From Kordia sp. (GTDB lineage: Bacteria > Bacteroidota > Bacteroidia > Flavobacteriales > Flavobacteriaceae): a stretch of 64,000 nucleotides of DNA. Below, piece by piece: positions 39,119 through 47,587 of the stretch (positions are counted from its first letter, which is position 1; the number at the start of each line of letters is the position of its first letter). The stretch lies in NCBI RefSeq assembly GCF_022447245.1, contig NZ_JAKVBC010000026.1, forward strand, positions 1 to 64,000, given 5' to 3'. The notes below the pieces were generated by a model. The model was not told the origin of the DNA and did no database searches. It saw nothing but the letters and a program-made list of their open reading frames with translations. The translations under genes were made by a program, and so were the position numbers.

Positions 39119-39157
39119 AAAAAAATCCGTTGCTTACTCATGTAAATAACGGATTTG
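39119..39157 (-). terminator. Terminator after hemE
   Basis: AAATCCGTT and AACGGATTT pair around a 16-base loop, with a T run on the minus strand. Confidence 0.75.
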
Positions 39158-39177
39158 ATTTATGAAAAGTAACTCTT

Positions 39178-40200
39178 TTATGCTTGATACTCTTTTACAG
39201 CGTCAATGAAAGCTTTGGCATTGTCTATTGGAATGTCAGGCAAAATTCCGTGACCTAAGTTGACAATGTACTTATCCTTTCCGAATTCATTAATCATTTG
39301 ATGCACCATTTTTTTGATTTCTGCAGGTGGCGAATATAAACGTGTTGGATCAAAATTTCCTTGTAGCGTAATGTTTCCGCCTGTTAAATAACGTGCATTT
39401 CGTGCAGAACAGGTCCAATCCACACCTAAAGCAGCTGCATTCGATTTTGCCATTTCTTGGAAGGCAAACCAACAACCTTTTCCATAAGCAATTACGGGAG
39501 CATCATCTTTTAGCGCTTCAATAATTTGGTTAATGTATTGCCAAGAAAATTCTTGATAATCCGTTGGTGATAACATGCCGCCCCAAGAATCAAATACTTG
39601 TAAAGCATTGACACCAGCTTTTACTTTTTCTTTTAAATAAGCAATCGTAGTATCGGTTATTTTTTGTAATAATTGATGTGCTGCTACTGGATTTGTAAAG
39701 CAGAATTTTTTGGCTTTATCAAAGTTTTTACTTCCTTGTCCTTGTACACAGTAACAAAGAATTGTCCAAGGCGAACCCGCAAAACCAATCAATGGAATTT
39801 CATCATTTAACAACTCTTTTGTTGCTTTGATTGCTTTATAAACGTAATCTAAAATTTCAGGATCAGGAACAATTACATTATCTACATCTTGTTGAGAACG
39901 CACAGGATTTGGCAAATATGGACCAAAATTTGGTTTCATTTGCACTTCAATATTCATTGCTTGCGGAATCACCAAAATGTCTGAGAATAAAATGGCTGCA
40001 TCCATTCCGTAACGACGAATTGGTTGTACGGTAATTTCACTAGCCAATTCAGGTGTTTGACAACGTGTAAAGAAGTCGTACTTCTTTTTAATTTCCATGA
40101 ATTCTGGTAAATATCTTCCTGCTTGGCGCATCATCCAAACAGGTGGACGTTCTACCGTTTCTCCTTTTAACGCTCTTAAAAATAAATCGTTTTTTAGCAT
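39178..40200 (-). CDS. hemE: Uroporphyrinogen decarboxylase
   Basis: 340 aa, full length. It removes four carboxyl groups from uroporphyrinogen III to give coproporphyrinogen III. Signatures: '[17 protein letters not shown]' at the N-terminus with the conserved Arg pair, '[13 protein letters not shown]', '[17 protein letters not shown]', and '[18 protein letters not shown]' near the end. It is in the same direction as hemCD and hemA, but separated by AlkB and two four-helix remnants. Confidence 0.97.
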   Translation of the reverse strand: MLKNDLFLRALKGETVERPPVWMMRQAGRYLPEFMEIKKKYDFFTRCQTPELASEITVQPIRRYGMDAAILFSDILVIPQAMNIEVQMKPNFGPYLPNPVRSQQDVDNVIVPDPEILDYVYKAIKATKELLNDEIPLIGFAGSPWTILCYCVQGQGSKNFDKAKKFCFTNPVAAHQLLQKITDTTIAYLKEKVKAGVNALQVFDSWGGMLSPTDYQEFSWQYINQIIEALKDDAPVIAYGKGCWFAFQEMAKSNAAALGVDWTCSARNARYLTGGNITLQGNFDPTRLYSPPAEIKKMVHQMINEFGKDKYIVNLGHGILPDIPIDNAKAFIDAVKEYQA

Positions 40201-40225
40201 AGATGTAGCTTTTGGCTCTTTGCTT

Positions 40226-40358
40226 TTAGCTGTTAGCCGTTTTTAATTTTTTTATTAATCCGTTAATCATTTTACCTTCTTTTTGAATCAATTCTAAAAT
40301 TGAACTTATTTTAGAAGCTTCAATTAGATATAGTTTAGTAATAATGATCATTTGTGTT
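40226..40358 (-). pseudogene. C-terminal fragment of a four-helix-bundle (S23/IVP) protein
   Basis: On the minus strand 'TQMIIITKLYLIEASKISSI' and '[19 protein letters not shown]' match the end of the copy at 40907. The fragment starts right at the AlkB stop (40361), so only the last about 45 residues remain. It ends in the same TAGC-rich tail repeats as the larger copy. Confidence 0.65.
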
Positions 40359-40360
40359 TT

Positions 40361-40873
40361 TCATTTCATTTTACGAAACGTCAAACTCATTCTTCCGTTT
40401 TCGGTGTTCGATTTAGGAATTGCGTGTTGCCATTCGTCTTGTACTTCTTTGGTCATATACAAAAAAGAACCTGAAGGTAATTCAAAATCTTTTATAATGT
40501 CTTTATTTTCAATATGGCGAAATCGTAATGTACGTGTTTCTCCAATTGAAACAATTCCGACTCCTGTGTCTTCAACTAATATATCTGTTTGATCCGAATG
40601 AAAACCCATGTGTGATTTTCCATCTAAATAATAATTAATCAAACAGTTATTTGGCGCAAAGCTGAGTTCTTTCTCAATAAGACCTACAACTTCTTGTATT
40701 TCATTTGTAAATACTTGGTACGGATAACTAATTTGAGAATAATTGTAAGCTTTACCAAAACTTGCTGTTTTTCGTGCAGCCATGCGTACATCCCAAGAGA
40801 CATTGTTTTTTAGAAATTCAAACAATATTTCTGGTTGTTTGATGAAATTCTCTATAAAGGTTATTCCGTTCAT
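40361..40873 (-). CDS. AlkB-like 2-oxoglutarate/Fe(II)-dependent dioxygenase
   Basis: 170 aa. Iron ligands HxD in 'MGFHSDQTDILVEDTGV' and the distal His in 'DEWQHAIPKS' are followed by 'GRMSLTFRKM' with the 2-oxoglutarate-binding Arg. 'VSIGETRTLRFRH' and 'LPSGSFLYMTKEVQ' are AlkB family blocks. It probably demethylates damaged DNA or RNA bases. Placed between two four-helix-bundle remnants inside the heme gene run, which looks like an insertion. Confidence 0.88.
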   Translation of the reverse strand: MNGITFIENFIKQPEILFEFLKNNVSWDVRMAARKTASFGKAYNYSQISYPYQVFTNEIQEVVGLIEKELSFAPNNCLINYYLDGKSHMGFHSDQTDILVEDTGVGIVSIGETRTLRFRHIENKDIIKDFELPSGSFLYMTKEVQDEWQHAIPKSNTENGRMSLTFRKMK

Positions 40874-40906
40874 TTTAATAAGCTTTTGACTATTAGCTTC
40901 TAGCCT

Positions 40907-41263
40907 TTAGCTATTTTTAATTCTGTTGACTAATCCATTAATCATTTTCCCTTCTTTTTGAATCAACACTAAAACCTTTTCAACTTTAGCGGTTTCAATC
41001 AAATTAAGTCCAATAATGATAATCATTTGTGTTTCTAGTTCAAACAAAGAGCCCATGGCAATCTCGAAGAATCTTTTGAATTCTATTTCGCTATTTCTAC
41101 TGCAACCTTCAGCTTTATTTGAAGGAATAGAGACAGCGGCACGAGTTGTTTGACTTTTAAAACCCTATTTTTCACTTGAAGGTAAATCTTCAGATAGTTT
41201 GTATACTTGTTTTACAAGTTCGATTCCCTGTTTCCAAATCTCAAGTTTTTTAAAGTCCCTCAT
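40907..41263 (-). pseudogene. Four-helix-bundle (S23/IVP-type) protein with one amber stop
   Basis: 119 codons, the normal length. 'MRDFKKLEIWKQGIELVKQV' and 'TTRAAVSIPSNKAEGCSR' are classic for the family first found as intervening sequences in 23S rRNA genes. Codon 33 is TAG (41165-41167) between 'SEK' and 'GFKSQ', where family members usually have Tyr. Repeats of the form TAGCTTCTAGCCTTTAGC flank it. A partial copy lies on the other side of AlkB at 40226. Confidence 0.78.
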
Positions 41264-41385
41264 TATCTGCTTTTATAGCTATTTTTTAATTTTAGTTGAT
41301 TTTCCAGCTTCTTATTATTTTATTCATAAATATATTCAGAAAATCACAACTGAGCCAATAGCTAAAGGCTAGAAACTAATACCTA

Positions 41386-42963
41386 TTACACATAATGCTC
41401 ATTCACCAATTCTATGACACTTTCTACCGTTGGAACTTTAGCAATACGAACATCTTCAAAATGTTGTCTTGCTTCTTTAGCAGTTGTTTCTCCTATGCAA
41501 AAAGCAATTCCTTTGGCTTTGTTTGCTGAGATATAACTTTGTACTGTTGATGGACTGTAAAACATAACGCCTTCAATTCCGTCTTGTAATTTTTCAGCAT
41601 CTAACATGGTTTTATAGGCATGTACTTCGGTAACTTCTATATGATTTTCTTCCAAAATACTTGGTAAAGCGTCCAGACGAATGTCACTACAAAAATACGT
41701 TGCCGTAGTACCTTCAATATACTCAAGTAAATATTCTGCTAATAGTTTTGAATTTCGTGCCGATTTTACCACAGGACCAATTTTCTGCTCAATGAGTTTT
41801 TTGGTTCTTCGTCCTACACAGTAAATATTTTCAAATTGTAATTCGTCAGAAGAGAAATTATTTGCTAAAGCTTCTACTGCATTTTTACTGGTAATGATTA
41901 CATTTTTAATTGGCTCACGAACTACTTGTGGCTTCATTCTGTTTAAGCTGATTTTAATGAAATCGCTACTTTCAGAAACAATTCCTTCCGTAAATAGTTG
42001 GCGTTGTGCTTCTGTCAATAACTTGGTAGAATACACATTGATTTGCTTTCCAGAATTTTTGATTTCATCCATCAAGCGTTTTCCGCCCCTTTCTATGATG
42101 TAGTTTGAACAGTATTCTGCCAACTCGTGATGTTCGCCTAGTTTTTCATAACGTTTTGTATAAATTCGTTTTGTTCCGTCAGTACTTAACAAAACACCTT
42201 CAAGCGTTACTACTTCATCTTTTACATAGGCAATTGCTCCAATTGGTGCTGTACAACCGCCTTCTAATAAGTTTAGAAATTTACGTTCAATGGAAGTGCA
42301 AATTTCTGTTTCTTCATGATTGATTTCTGCACAAATTGCTCTTACTTCTTCATCGGCTTCCAAAGCAGTAATCATAATAGCTCCTTGAGCTGGCGCAGGA
42401 ATCATCCAATCTAAATTGATAGATTCTTCTGGTCGTAAACCAATACGACCCAACCCGGCAGCGGCGAAAATTGCTCCATTCCAATGCTCGTTGTCTTTTA
42501 ATTTTTGCAAACGCGTATTTACGTTTCCACGTAAATCTTCAATAGAATGTGTTGGATATCGGTTGAGCCATTGTGCTTTTCGGCGTAAGCTTCCCGTAGC
42601 AATCACTGCATCACGTTGCGATAAAAACTCTTCGTTCTTCTTAAAAACTAAGGTATCACGTACATTTCCACGTTTTAAAACGGCTGCTTGTACAATTCCT
42701 TTCGGTAATACTGTTGGAACATCTTTAAGAGAATGCACGGCAATATCGATATCATTATTGAGCATCGCAATATCGAGCGTTCGTGTAAAGATTCCTGTAA
42801 TTCCGAGTTCGTATAATGGTTTGTCTAAGACTAAGTCGCCTGTAGATTTTACGGGAACTAATTCGGTTTTGTGACCTAAAAATTCGAGTTGTTCTTGTAC
42901 AACTTTGGCTTGCCACAATGCGAGATCACTATCTCTAGTCCCGATTCTGATAAGTTTACTCAT
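41386..42963 (-). CDS. hemC-hemD: Fused hydroxymethylbilane synthase / uroporphyrinogen-III synthase
   Basis: 525 aa. Residues 1 to about 300 are HemC: 'IRIGTRDSDLALWQAKVVQ', 'HSLKDVPT', and the dipyrromethane-cofactor Cys in 'LLEGGCTAPIGAIAY'. Residues from about 305 are HemD: 'VIITSKNAVEALANNF', 'YCVGRRTKKLIE' and 'GVMFYSPSTVQSYI'. The fusion makes four porphobilinogens into uroporphyrinogen III without release of the linear tetrapyrrole. The ATG overlaps the hemA stop by 4 bases. Fused genes occur in other Flavobacteriia. Confidence 0.95.
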   Translation of the reverse strand: MSKLIRIGTRDSDLALWQAKVVQEQLEFLGHKTELVPVKSTGDLVLDKPLYELGITGIFTRTLDIAMLNNDIDIAVHSLKDVPTVLPKGIVQAAVLKRGNVRDTLVFKKNEEFLSQRDAVIATGSLRRKAQWLNRYPTHSIEDLRGNVNTRLQKLKDNEHWNGAIFAAAGLGRIGLRPEESINLDWMIPAPAQGAIMITALEADEEVRAICAEINHEETEICTSIERKFLNLLEGGCTAPIGAIAYVKDEVVTLEGVLLSTDGTKRIYTKRYEKLGEHHELAEYCSNYIIERGGKRLMDEIKNSGKQINVYSTKLLTEAQRQLFTEGIVSESSDFIKISLNRMKPQVVREPIKNVIITSKNAVEALANNFSSDELQFENIYCVGRRTKKLIEQKIGPVVKSARNSKLLAEYLLEYIEGTTATYFCSDIRLDALPSILEENHIEVTEVHAYKTMLDAEKLQDGIEGVMFYSPSTVQSYISANKAKGIAFCIGETTAKEARQHFEDVRIAKVPTVESVIELVNEHYV

Positions 42964-44219
42964 AACGAGTTATTTTCCAATTGAAATACTTTTTGTATTA
43001 ATGCTACACTTTCTTCCGAAGTTGTGTTTTCATCTTTGAGATGATTTGCGAATTGTGTGGTTATTTTTTGAATGATTCTATTGCTGATGATTTCTGCTTG
43101 AGATTCGTCGAAATCACTAATTTTTTTACGTTGAAAGTCCAATTCAGCATTTTTGATGGCTGTTAGTTTTTGCTTTAACGCTTTGATTGTTGGTGCAAAC
43201 TTTCTGGTTTCTAACCAAGCTGTAAATTCAGCTTTTACTTCATCAATAATTTCTTCAGCTTTTGGAACATCTGCTTTTCTACGTTCTAAAGTTTCATCGG
43301 TTATTTGCGATAAAGCATCTAAATGAACTAAGGTTGTATTTTCTAATTCCGTCACATTACTTGATACATTCTCAGGAATTGATAAGTCTAAAATCAATAA
43401 TTCCTTATCGGTAAGAATGTCGTCTTTAGAAACTGTTGGGCGTTCTGCACCTGTGGCTACGATTAACACATCTGTCTTTTGAATTTCTTCAGAAAGTGCT
43501 GCGTAATCTTTCACTGTTAAGTTAAACTTTCCAGCAATTTTCTCCGCTTTGTCTTTGGTTCTATTGATCAGTGTAATGTGATTGTTTTTGGTATGTTTTA
43601 CCAAGTTTTCACAAGTGTTTCTTCCAATTTTACCAGTTCCGAATAATAAAATATTCTTTTCAGAGATGTTATCTACATTCTTTAAGATGTATTGAACCGA
43701 AGCAAATGCTACCGAAGTAGCTCCTGAAGATATTTCTGTTTCGTTTTTGATACGCTTGCTTGCCGTAATCACTGCATTTAACAAACGCTCCATGAATCCG
43801 TTGATCAGGCCTACTTTTTGAGAAGCTTTGAATCCTTTCTTTAATTGTGAGATGATTTCAAAATCTCCTAGAATTTGACTGTCTAATCCGGTACCAACTC
43901 TAAATAAGTGATTGATGGCATCTTTATTTTTGTGGATATAAGCAACATCGCGAAATTCTTCTGCACTTCCATTAGAATAATCGCAAAGTAATTTGATAAA
44001 CTCGCAAGGATGCGGAGCAAAGCCATAGATTTCTGTTCGGTTACAAGTAGATATAATCAATGCACCATCTCCAATATTTTCCACCTTTGTAGTTTCAAGG
44101 ATAGAAGCTTGAGCTTTATCAGACAAACTAAACTTTCCACGGATGTGTGCTTCCGCTTTTTGGTAACTTAATCCAACACAGTAGAAAGAATTATGTTTTG
44201 AAATATTGTATTGCTTCAT
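42960..44219 (-). CDS. hemA: Glutamyl-tRNA reductase
   Basis: 419 aa. It reduces glutamyl-tRNA to glutamate-1-semialdehyde, the first committed step of C5 heme synthesis. The nucleophile Cys is in 'ISTCNRTEIYGFAP', the NADPH-binding loop in 'ILLFGTGKIGRNTCENL', and 'DSQILGDFEIISQLKKGF' is conserved. Upstream there is a TACTTTTG box. hemCD follows with a 4-base overlap. A divergent AraC regulator starts 203 bases away. hemL is not in this window. Confidence 0.97.
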   Translation of the reverse strand: MKQYNISKHNSFYCVGLSYQKAEAHIRGKFSLSDKAQASILETTKVENIGDGALIISTCNRTEIYGFAPHPCEFIKLLCDYSNGSAEEFRDVAYIHKNKDAINHLFRVGTGLDSQILGDFEIISQLKKGFKASQKVGLINGFMERLLNAVITASKRIKNETEISSGATSVAFASVQYILKNVDNISEKNILLFGTGKIGRNTCENLVKHTKNNHITLINRTKDKAEKIAGKFNLTVKDYAALSEEIQKTDVLIVATGAERPTVSKDDILTDKELLILDLSIPENVSSNVTELENTTLVHLDALSQITDETLERRKADVPKAEEIIDEVKAEFTAWLETRKFAPTIKALKQKLTAIKNAELDFQRKKISDFDESQAEIISNRIIQKITTQFANHLKDENTTSEESVALIQKVFQLENNSL

Positions 44220-44238
44220 AGGGATTCAAAATCGTTAA

Positions 44239-44246
44239 CAAAAGTA
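44239..44246 (-). promoter_or_regulatory. Candidate -7 promoter box of hemA
   Basis: TACTTTTG on the minus strand, TAnnTTTG type, about 20 bases before the hemA ATG, within the 203-base region shared with the divergent AraC regulator. Confidence 0.45.
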
Positions 44247-44422
44247 TCATTCAACACGAAATAAAAATAACGCTCAAAGGACTTTTTATATCGCTATAAG
44301 TTTTTTAGATGCATTTCTTATTAAAAACCTGCGGAATGTTGTAATTTTACTGCAAAATAAGGCTTTTTAAGCTGTTTAACATAGAATCATTCTAAATAAG
44401 ATAAAAACAGGTAATTCTACTT

Positions 44423-45307
44423 ATGGAACTAAAAAATAACGCTCAAGGTACTTTGAAAGAGACTCAGGTTGAAGATGGCTTTTATATTTTAAAGCTTCAA
44501 AATGATGGTAATGATACTCAACAACTTATACGTGAAATTGACAGTAGTTTTATACAGTTTCATTTTTGTGTAAAAGGAGAATGCAAGTTTAATTTTAATA
44601 ATGGAAGGTATTCTTTTAATGTGTTGGATGAACATGCGTTATTGCTGTACAATCCACAAACCGATTTGCCCATTAATGTAGATATAAAGCCCAAAACCTG
44701 GTTGATTTCTGTGTTGATTCCTATTAAAAAGTTCCATTCATTATTTTCTACAGAAGCCAATTATATTCACTTTTTAGACGCCGATAAGAAAGATAAAAAG
44801 TATTACGATAATAAAAAAATAACGCCAATGATGGCTGTTGTGCTGAATCAAATGTTAAATAACAACATGCACGAATCTATTAAAAAGCTCTACCTAAAAG
44901 GAAAGGCATACGAGTTATTGAGCTTATATTTTAATAGAAGTGAAGATGCTGATATAGAACAATGTCCGTTTTTAGTGGATGAAGATAATGTTTTGAAAAT
45001 TCGTCGTGCAAAAGATATTGTGATTGCAAATATGGCAGAACCGCCAAGTTTACAAGAATTGGCAAATGAAGTCGGTTTGAATATTAAAAAACTTAAAGAA
45101 GGTTTTAAACAAATTTACGGAGATTCTGTGTTCAGTTTTTTGTTTGATTATAAAATGGAATACGCGCGTAAATTGTTAGAATCTGGTAGTTATAATGTCA
45201 ATGAAGTCGGGCTTAAAGTTGGGTACAGTACTGCAAGTCATTTTATTGCTGCGTTTAAGAAGAAATACGGCACTACACCTAAGAAGTATATTTTGTCTGC
45301 TAGTTAG
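44423..45307 (+). CDS. AraC-family transcriptional regulator
   Basis: 294 aa. The C-terminal about 95 residues form the double HTH: 'LQELANEVGLNIKKLKEGFK' and 'NVNEVGLKVGYSTASHFIAA' followed by 'KKYGTTPKKYI'. The N-terminal 190 residues are a ligand-binding region of the cupin-like sort ('FIQFHFCVKGECKFNFNNG'). It is divergent from hemA, a neighbourhood I recall from other Flavobacteriia, so control of hemA is a fair inference. No siderophore or iron gene adjoins. Confidence 0.92.
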   Translation: MELKNNAQGTLKETQVEDGFYILKLQNDGNDTQQLIREIDSSFIQFHFCVKGECKFNFNNGRYSFNVLDEHALLLYNPQTDLPINVDIKPKTWLISVLIPIKKFHSLFSTEANYIHFLDADKKDKKYYDNKKITPMMAVVLNQMLNNNMHESIKKLYLKGKAYELLSLYFNRSEDADIEQCPFLVDEDNVLKIRRAKDIVIANMAEPPSLQELANEVGLNIKKLKEGFKQIYGDSVFSFLFDYKMEYARKLLESGSYNVNEVGLKVGYSTASHFIAAFKKKYGTTPKKYILSAS

Positions 45308-45313
45308 ATTGTT

Positions 45314-45372
45314 AGATACGCTTCACTTCGACAAGCTCCTTGAGCGCACTTTGTTATTGACCTCGCCTTTTG
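45314..45372. repeat. Possible dispersed repeat fragment
   Basis: 'CTTCACTTCGACAAGCTCC' resembles the CTTCGACAAGCTC core of dispersed repeats in flavobacterial genomes. The rest of the gap up to 45619 is A/T-rich spacer; I see no other feature in it. Confidence 0.35.
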
Positions 45373-45619
45373 GTAGGTTAGTAGTCTCTTCTTTTGTATC
45401 GAGAAGTATTTTATCTAGGCTTATTATTTAAAGTCAGCTTTCAATTCTTTCATAACATTTTAAGTATAAATACGGTATTGTATAAGTATAAGCCGCAATG
45501 GCATTTTCCGTATTTTCGGTCTGTTTTATTGATGAATTTCCATTCAAATTTGTGTTTGATTACAAAGGTGAAATCTGAAAAATCTTAAACGAGTAAGAAA
45601 CACAAATACATAAAAAAAT

Positions 45620-45760
45620 ATGGAAACCAGTATGATTCAATACGAAATGCTTAAACTTCTAAAGAAGATGGAGCAAAAATCATTAATCCCTCAAGAACAA
45701 TATAATGCATTAAAGGAAGATTTTAAAGCGCATTTATACGAAGAAAGCTTTGTTGATTGA
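45620..45760 (+). CDS. Small ORF, 46 aa, SHOCT-like
   Basis: 'MLKLLKKMEQKSLIPQEQYN' then 'ALKEDFKAHLYEE' resembles the short helical SHOCT motif (L-x-x-L-x-x-x-G-x-I-x-x-E-E-F-x-x-x-K-x-x-L). It lies just before the broken PLP enzyme and could be that gene's rewritten N-terminus. The match is weak and the ORF short. Confidence 0.35.
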   Translation: METSMIQYEMLKLLKKMEQKSLIPQEQYNALKEDFKAHLYEESFVD

Positions 45761-45762
45761 TT

Positions 45763-47108
45763 AGAGGTTAGAAAGATATTTTTAACAGCGGAGTCGATCC
45801 TAAGTTTGAAGTAGAGCCAATGAACTCTGCAAATTTATGTCCTAGGTTTGTTCCAGTACTAAATAGAATTCGTCAACTGTATTCTCAATTTAATGCAGAT
45901 TTTTCTATGCAGTCAAGACAAGAACGTTACGGAATTATTATGGAAGCAATCCGAAAAGTAATTGGGCAACATGTTGGCGCCGTATCTGAACCAAATGTTA
46001 AAAATATTGCATTGGTGCGAAATACAAGCGAAGGAAATAATCAACTTTCGAAAGGATTTAAACTTTGGGAAGGGAATACTGTGCTTTTATGGGACGAAAA
46101 TCATCCTACAAATAATAATGTCTGGAAATTGAGAGCTACTCGTACAAAAAAAGTCAAAATGTTTTCACTTAAAGAAATAGACTGTTTTAATTGGACTGAT
46201 GAAAGGATTGTAACTGAAATTTGCAATATTATTATAAATACTATCAGAAAGACAGAAGGAAAAACTGTATTGTTAAGTTTTTCGGAAGTATCCAATATTT
46301 CAGGGATTTGCATGCCTTCCAAAGAAATTGTACAAAGACTACGTGCAGTATATCCAGATATTCATATACATATAGATGGAGCGGTGAGTTGGGGCGGTTT
46401 GGAAATTAATTTGAAAGAGAAAAACGGAATACAAGGAGTAGACTGTGATAGCTTTACTTCTAGCTCACATAAATGGTTAATGGGACCTTTTGAAACAGGT
46501 ATTTTTTATATGAAACCTGAACGTACTAAAAATTTTGATATTAGTATTCATGCCTATGATGGCAAAATTGACTTTGAAGATAAATTGCCAGAAGACACAT
46601 CTCGATTTGAATTGCTTGGACAACGAGATGAAGCAAATATTTACGCATTTGGACAAACCATTGCAAAACATAATAAAATCGATGGAAATGATCCAAAAGA
46701 ATTGAAGCTAGAATTAAGTTTCTTCAAAATGATTTGCGAAGAAAATTAGTGGTTATGGCACAAAGATTAGGTGTCAGAATTGTACATACAACACCAATGT
46801 CTAGTAAATTTTCCAATGGTGTTACTGTTTTTACAATTGTCACCCCAAGAAACACCATTAACCATAAAGATTTATATGACTGTTTATATGGTAAAAAAGG
46901 AGAGGCAAATCGTTTCGCAGTAGGTTTTATTCCAGAAAGAAAAGGAGACAATCCACATCCAGAAGCGCTTCGAATTTGTCTACATATTATGAATTTACCA
47001 GCTCAAATTTCCGCAGTCGTACATAAGATTGCCACTTTTATTATCAAAGATCATGACATGACTATGGAAGAGTTGAATGCTATATCAGTGGAAGAGTATG
47101 ATTGTTAA
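45763..47108 (+). pseudogene. Class V aminotransferase-fold PLP enzyme, frameshifted
   Basis: From 'FNSGVDPKFEVEPMNSANLC' the frame runs to 46749 and continues in another frame from near 46720 to 47108 ('VVMAQRLGVRIVHTTPMSSK'). The Schiff-base Lys is in 'FTSSSHKWLMGPFETGIFYM', with 'IHIDGAVSWGGLEI' and 'IALVRNTSEGNNQL' as the other PLP-fold blocks. The form resembles isopenicillin-N-epimerase/EgtE-like enzymes. No clean start is seen: codons before 45790 contain stops, so the N-terminus is damaged too. Substrate unknown. Confidence 0.75.
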
Positions 47109-47135
47109 ACTAAAATATTAAGTTTAGTGCAAGTT

Positions 47136-47477
47136 TTAAACTTGCGCTAGCTGCTTTGTTATTAAACTAATTGCTGTTTCCATTAAGTTTTTCAACTCGA
47201 TTACACTGCTAGCTTTTTTATAATATAGTAAATTAGACCAGTCTTCATTTACAATAACTTTTACCGCAAAAAAGCTGTCTTTAGAGACTTCAAAATCCTC
47301 AGAATGCCAGCCGATATCAAGCACATAAATTAAGTCTTTGCTTGTATAACTTACTTGTAAAATATCTTCGAATAAATTATGTTTTTGATCTTCCAAAGGA
47401 ACATACAGTAATAATACTGCCTTCGTGGCAGACAATTTTCCATTACAAAAATTTATATGCGAGAATATATTTGCCAT
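47136..47477 (-). CDS. Hypothetical protein, 113 aa
   Basis: No family recognised. Mixed alpha/beta pattern without signal peptide; 'LIYVLDIGWHSEDFEVSKDS' and 'FFAVKVIVNEDWSNLLYYKK' alternate as strands do. It stands alone and convergent to the PLP remnant. The frame has flavobacterial codon use, which supports a real gene, but this is moderate evidence only. Confidence 0.5.
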   Translation of the reverse strand: MANIFSHINFCNGKLSATKAVLLLYVPLEDQKHNLFEDILQVSYTSKDLIYVLDIGWHSEDFEVSKDSFFAVKVIVNEDWSNLLYYKKASSVIELKNLMETAISLITKQLAQV

Positions 47478-47587
47478 TCAACAGTGAGCGTTTTGAATTA
47501 TTCAATAACAAAATAAATACTGAATAAAGTTCGGATTGAAAAGCTTTTGCTTTAAGAGATATAAAGCTTTAAATTCGTCCAATAAAA

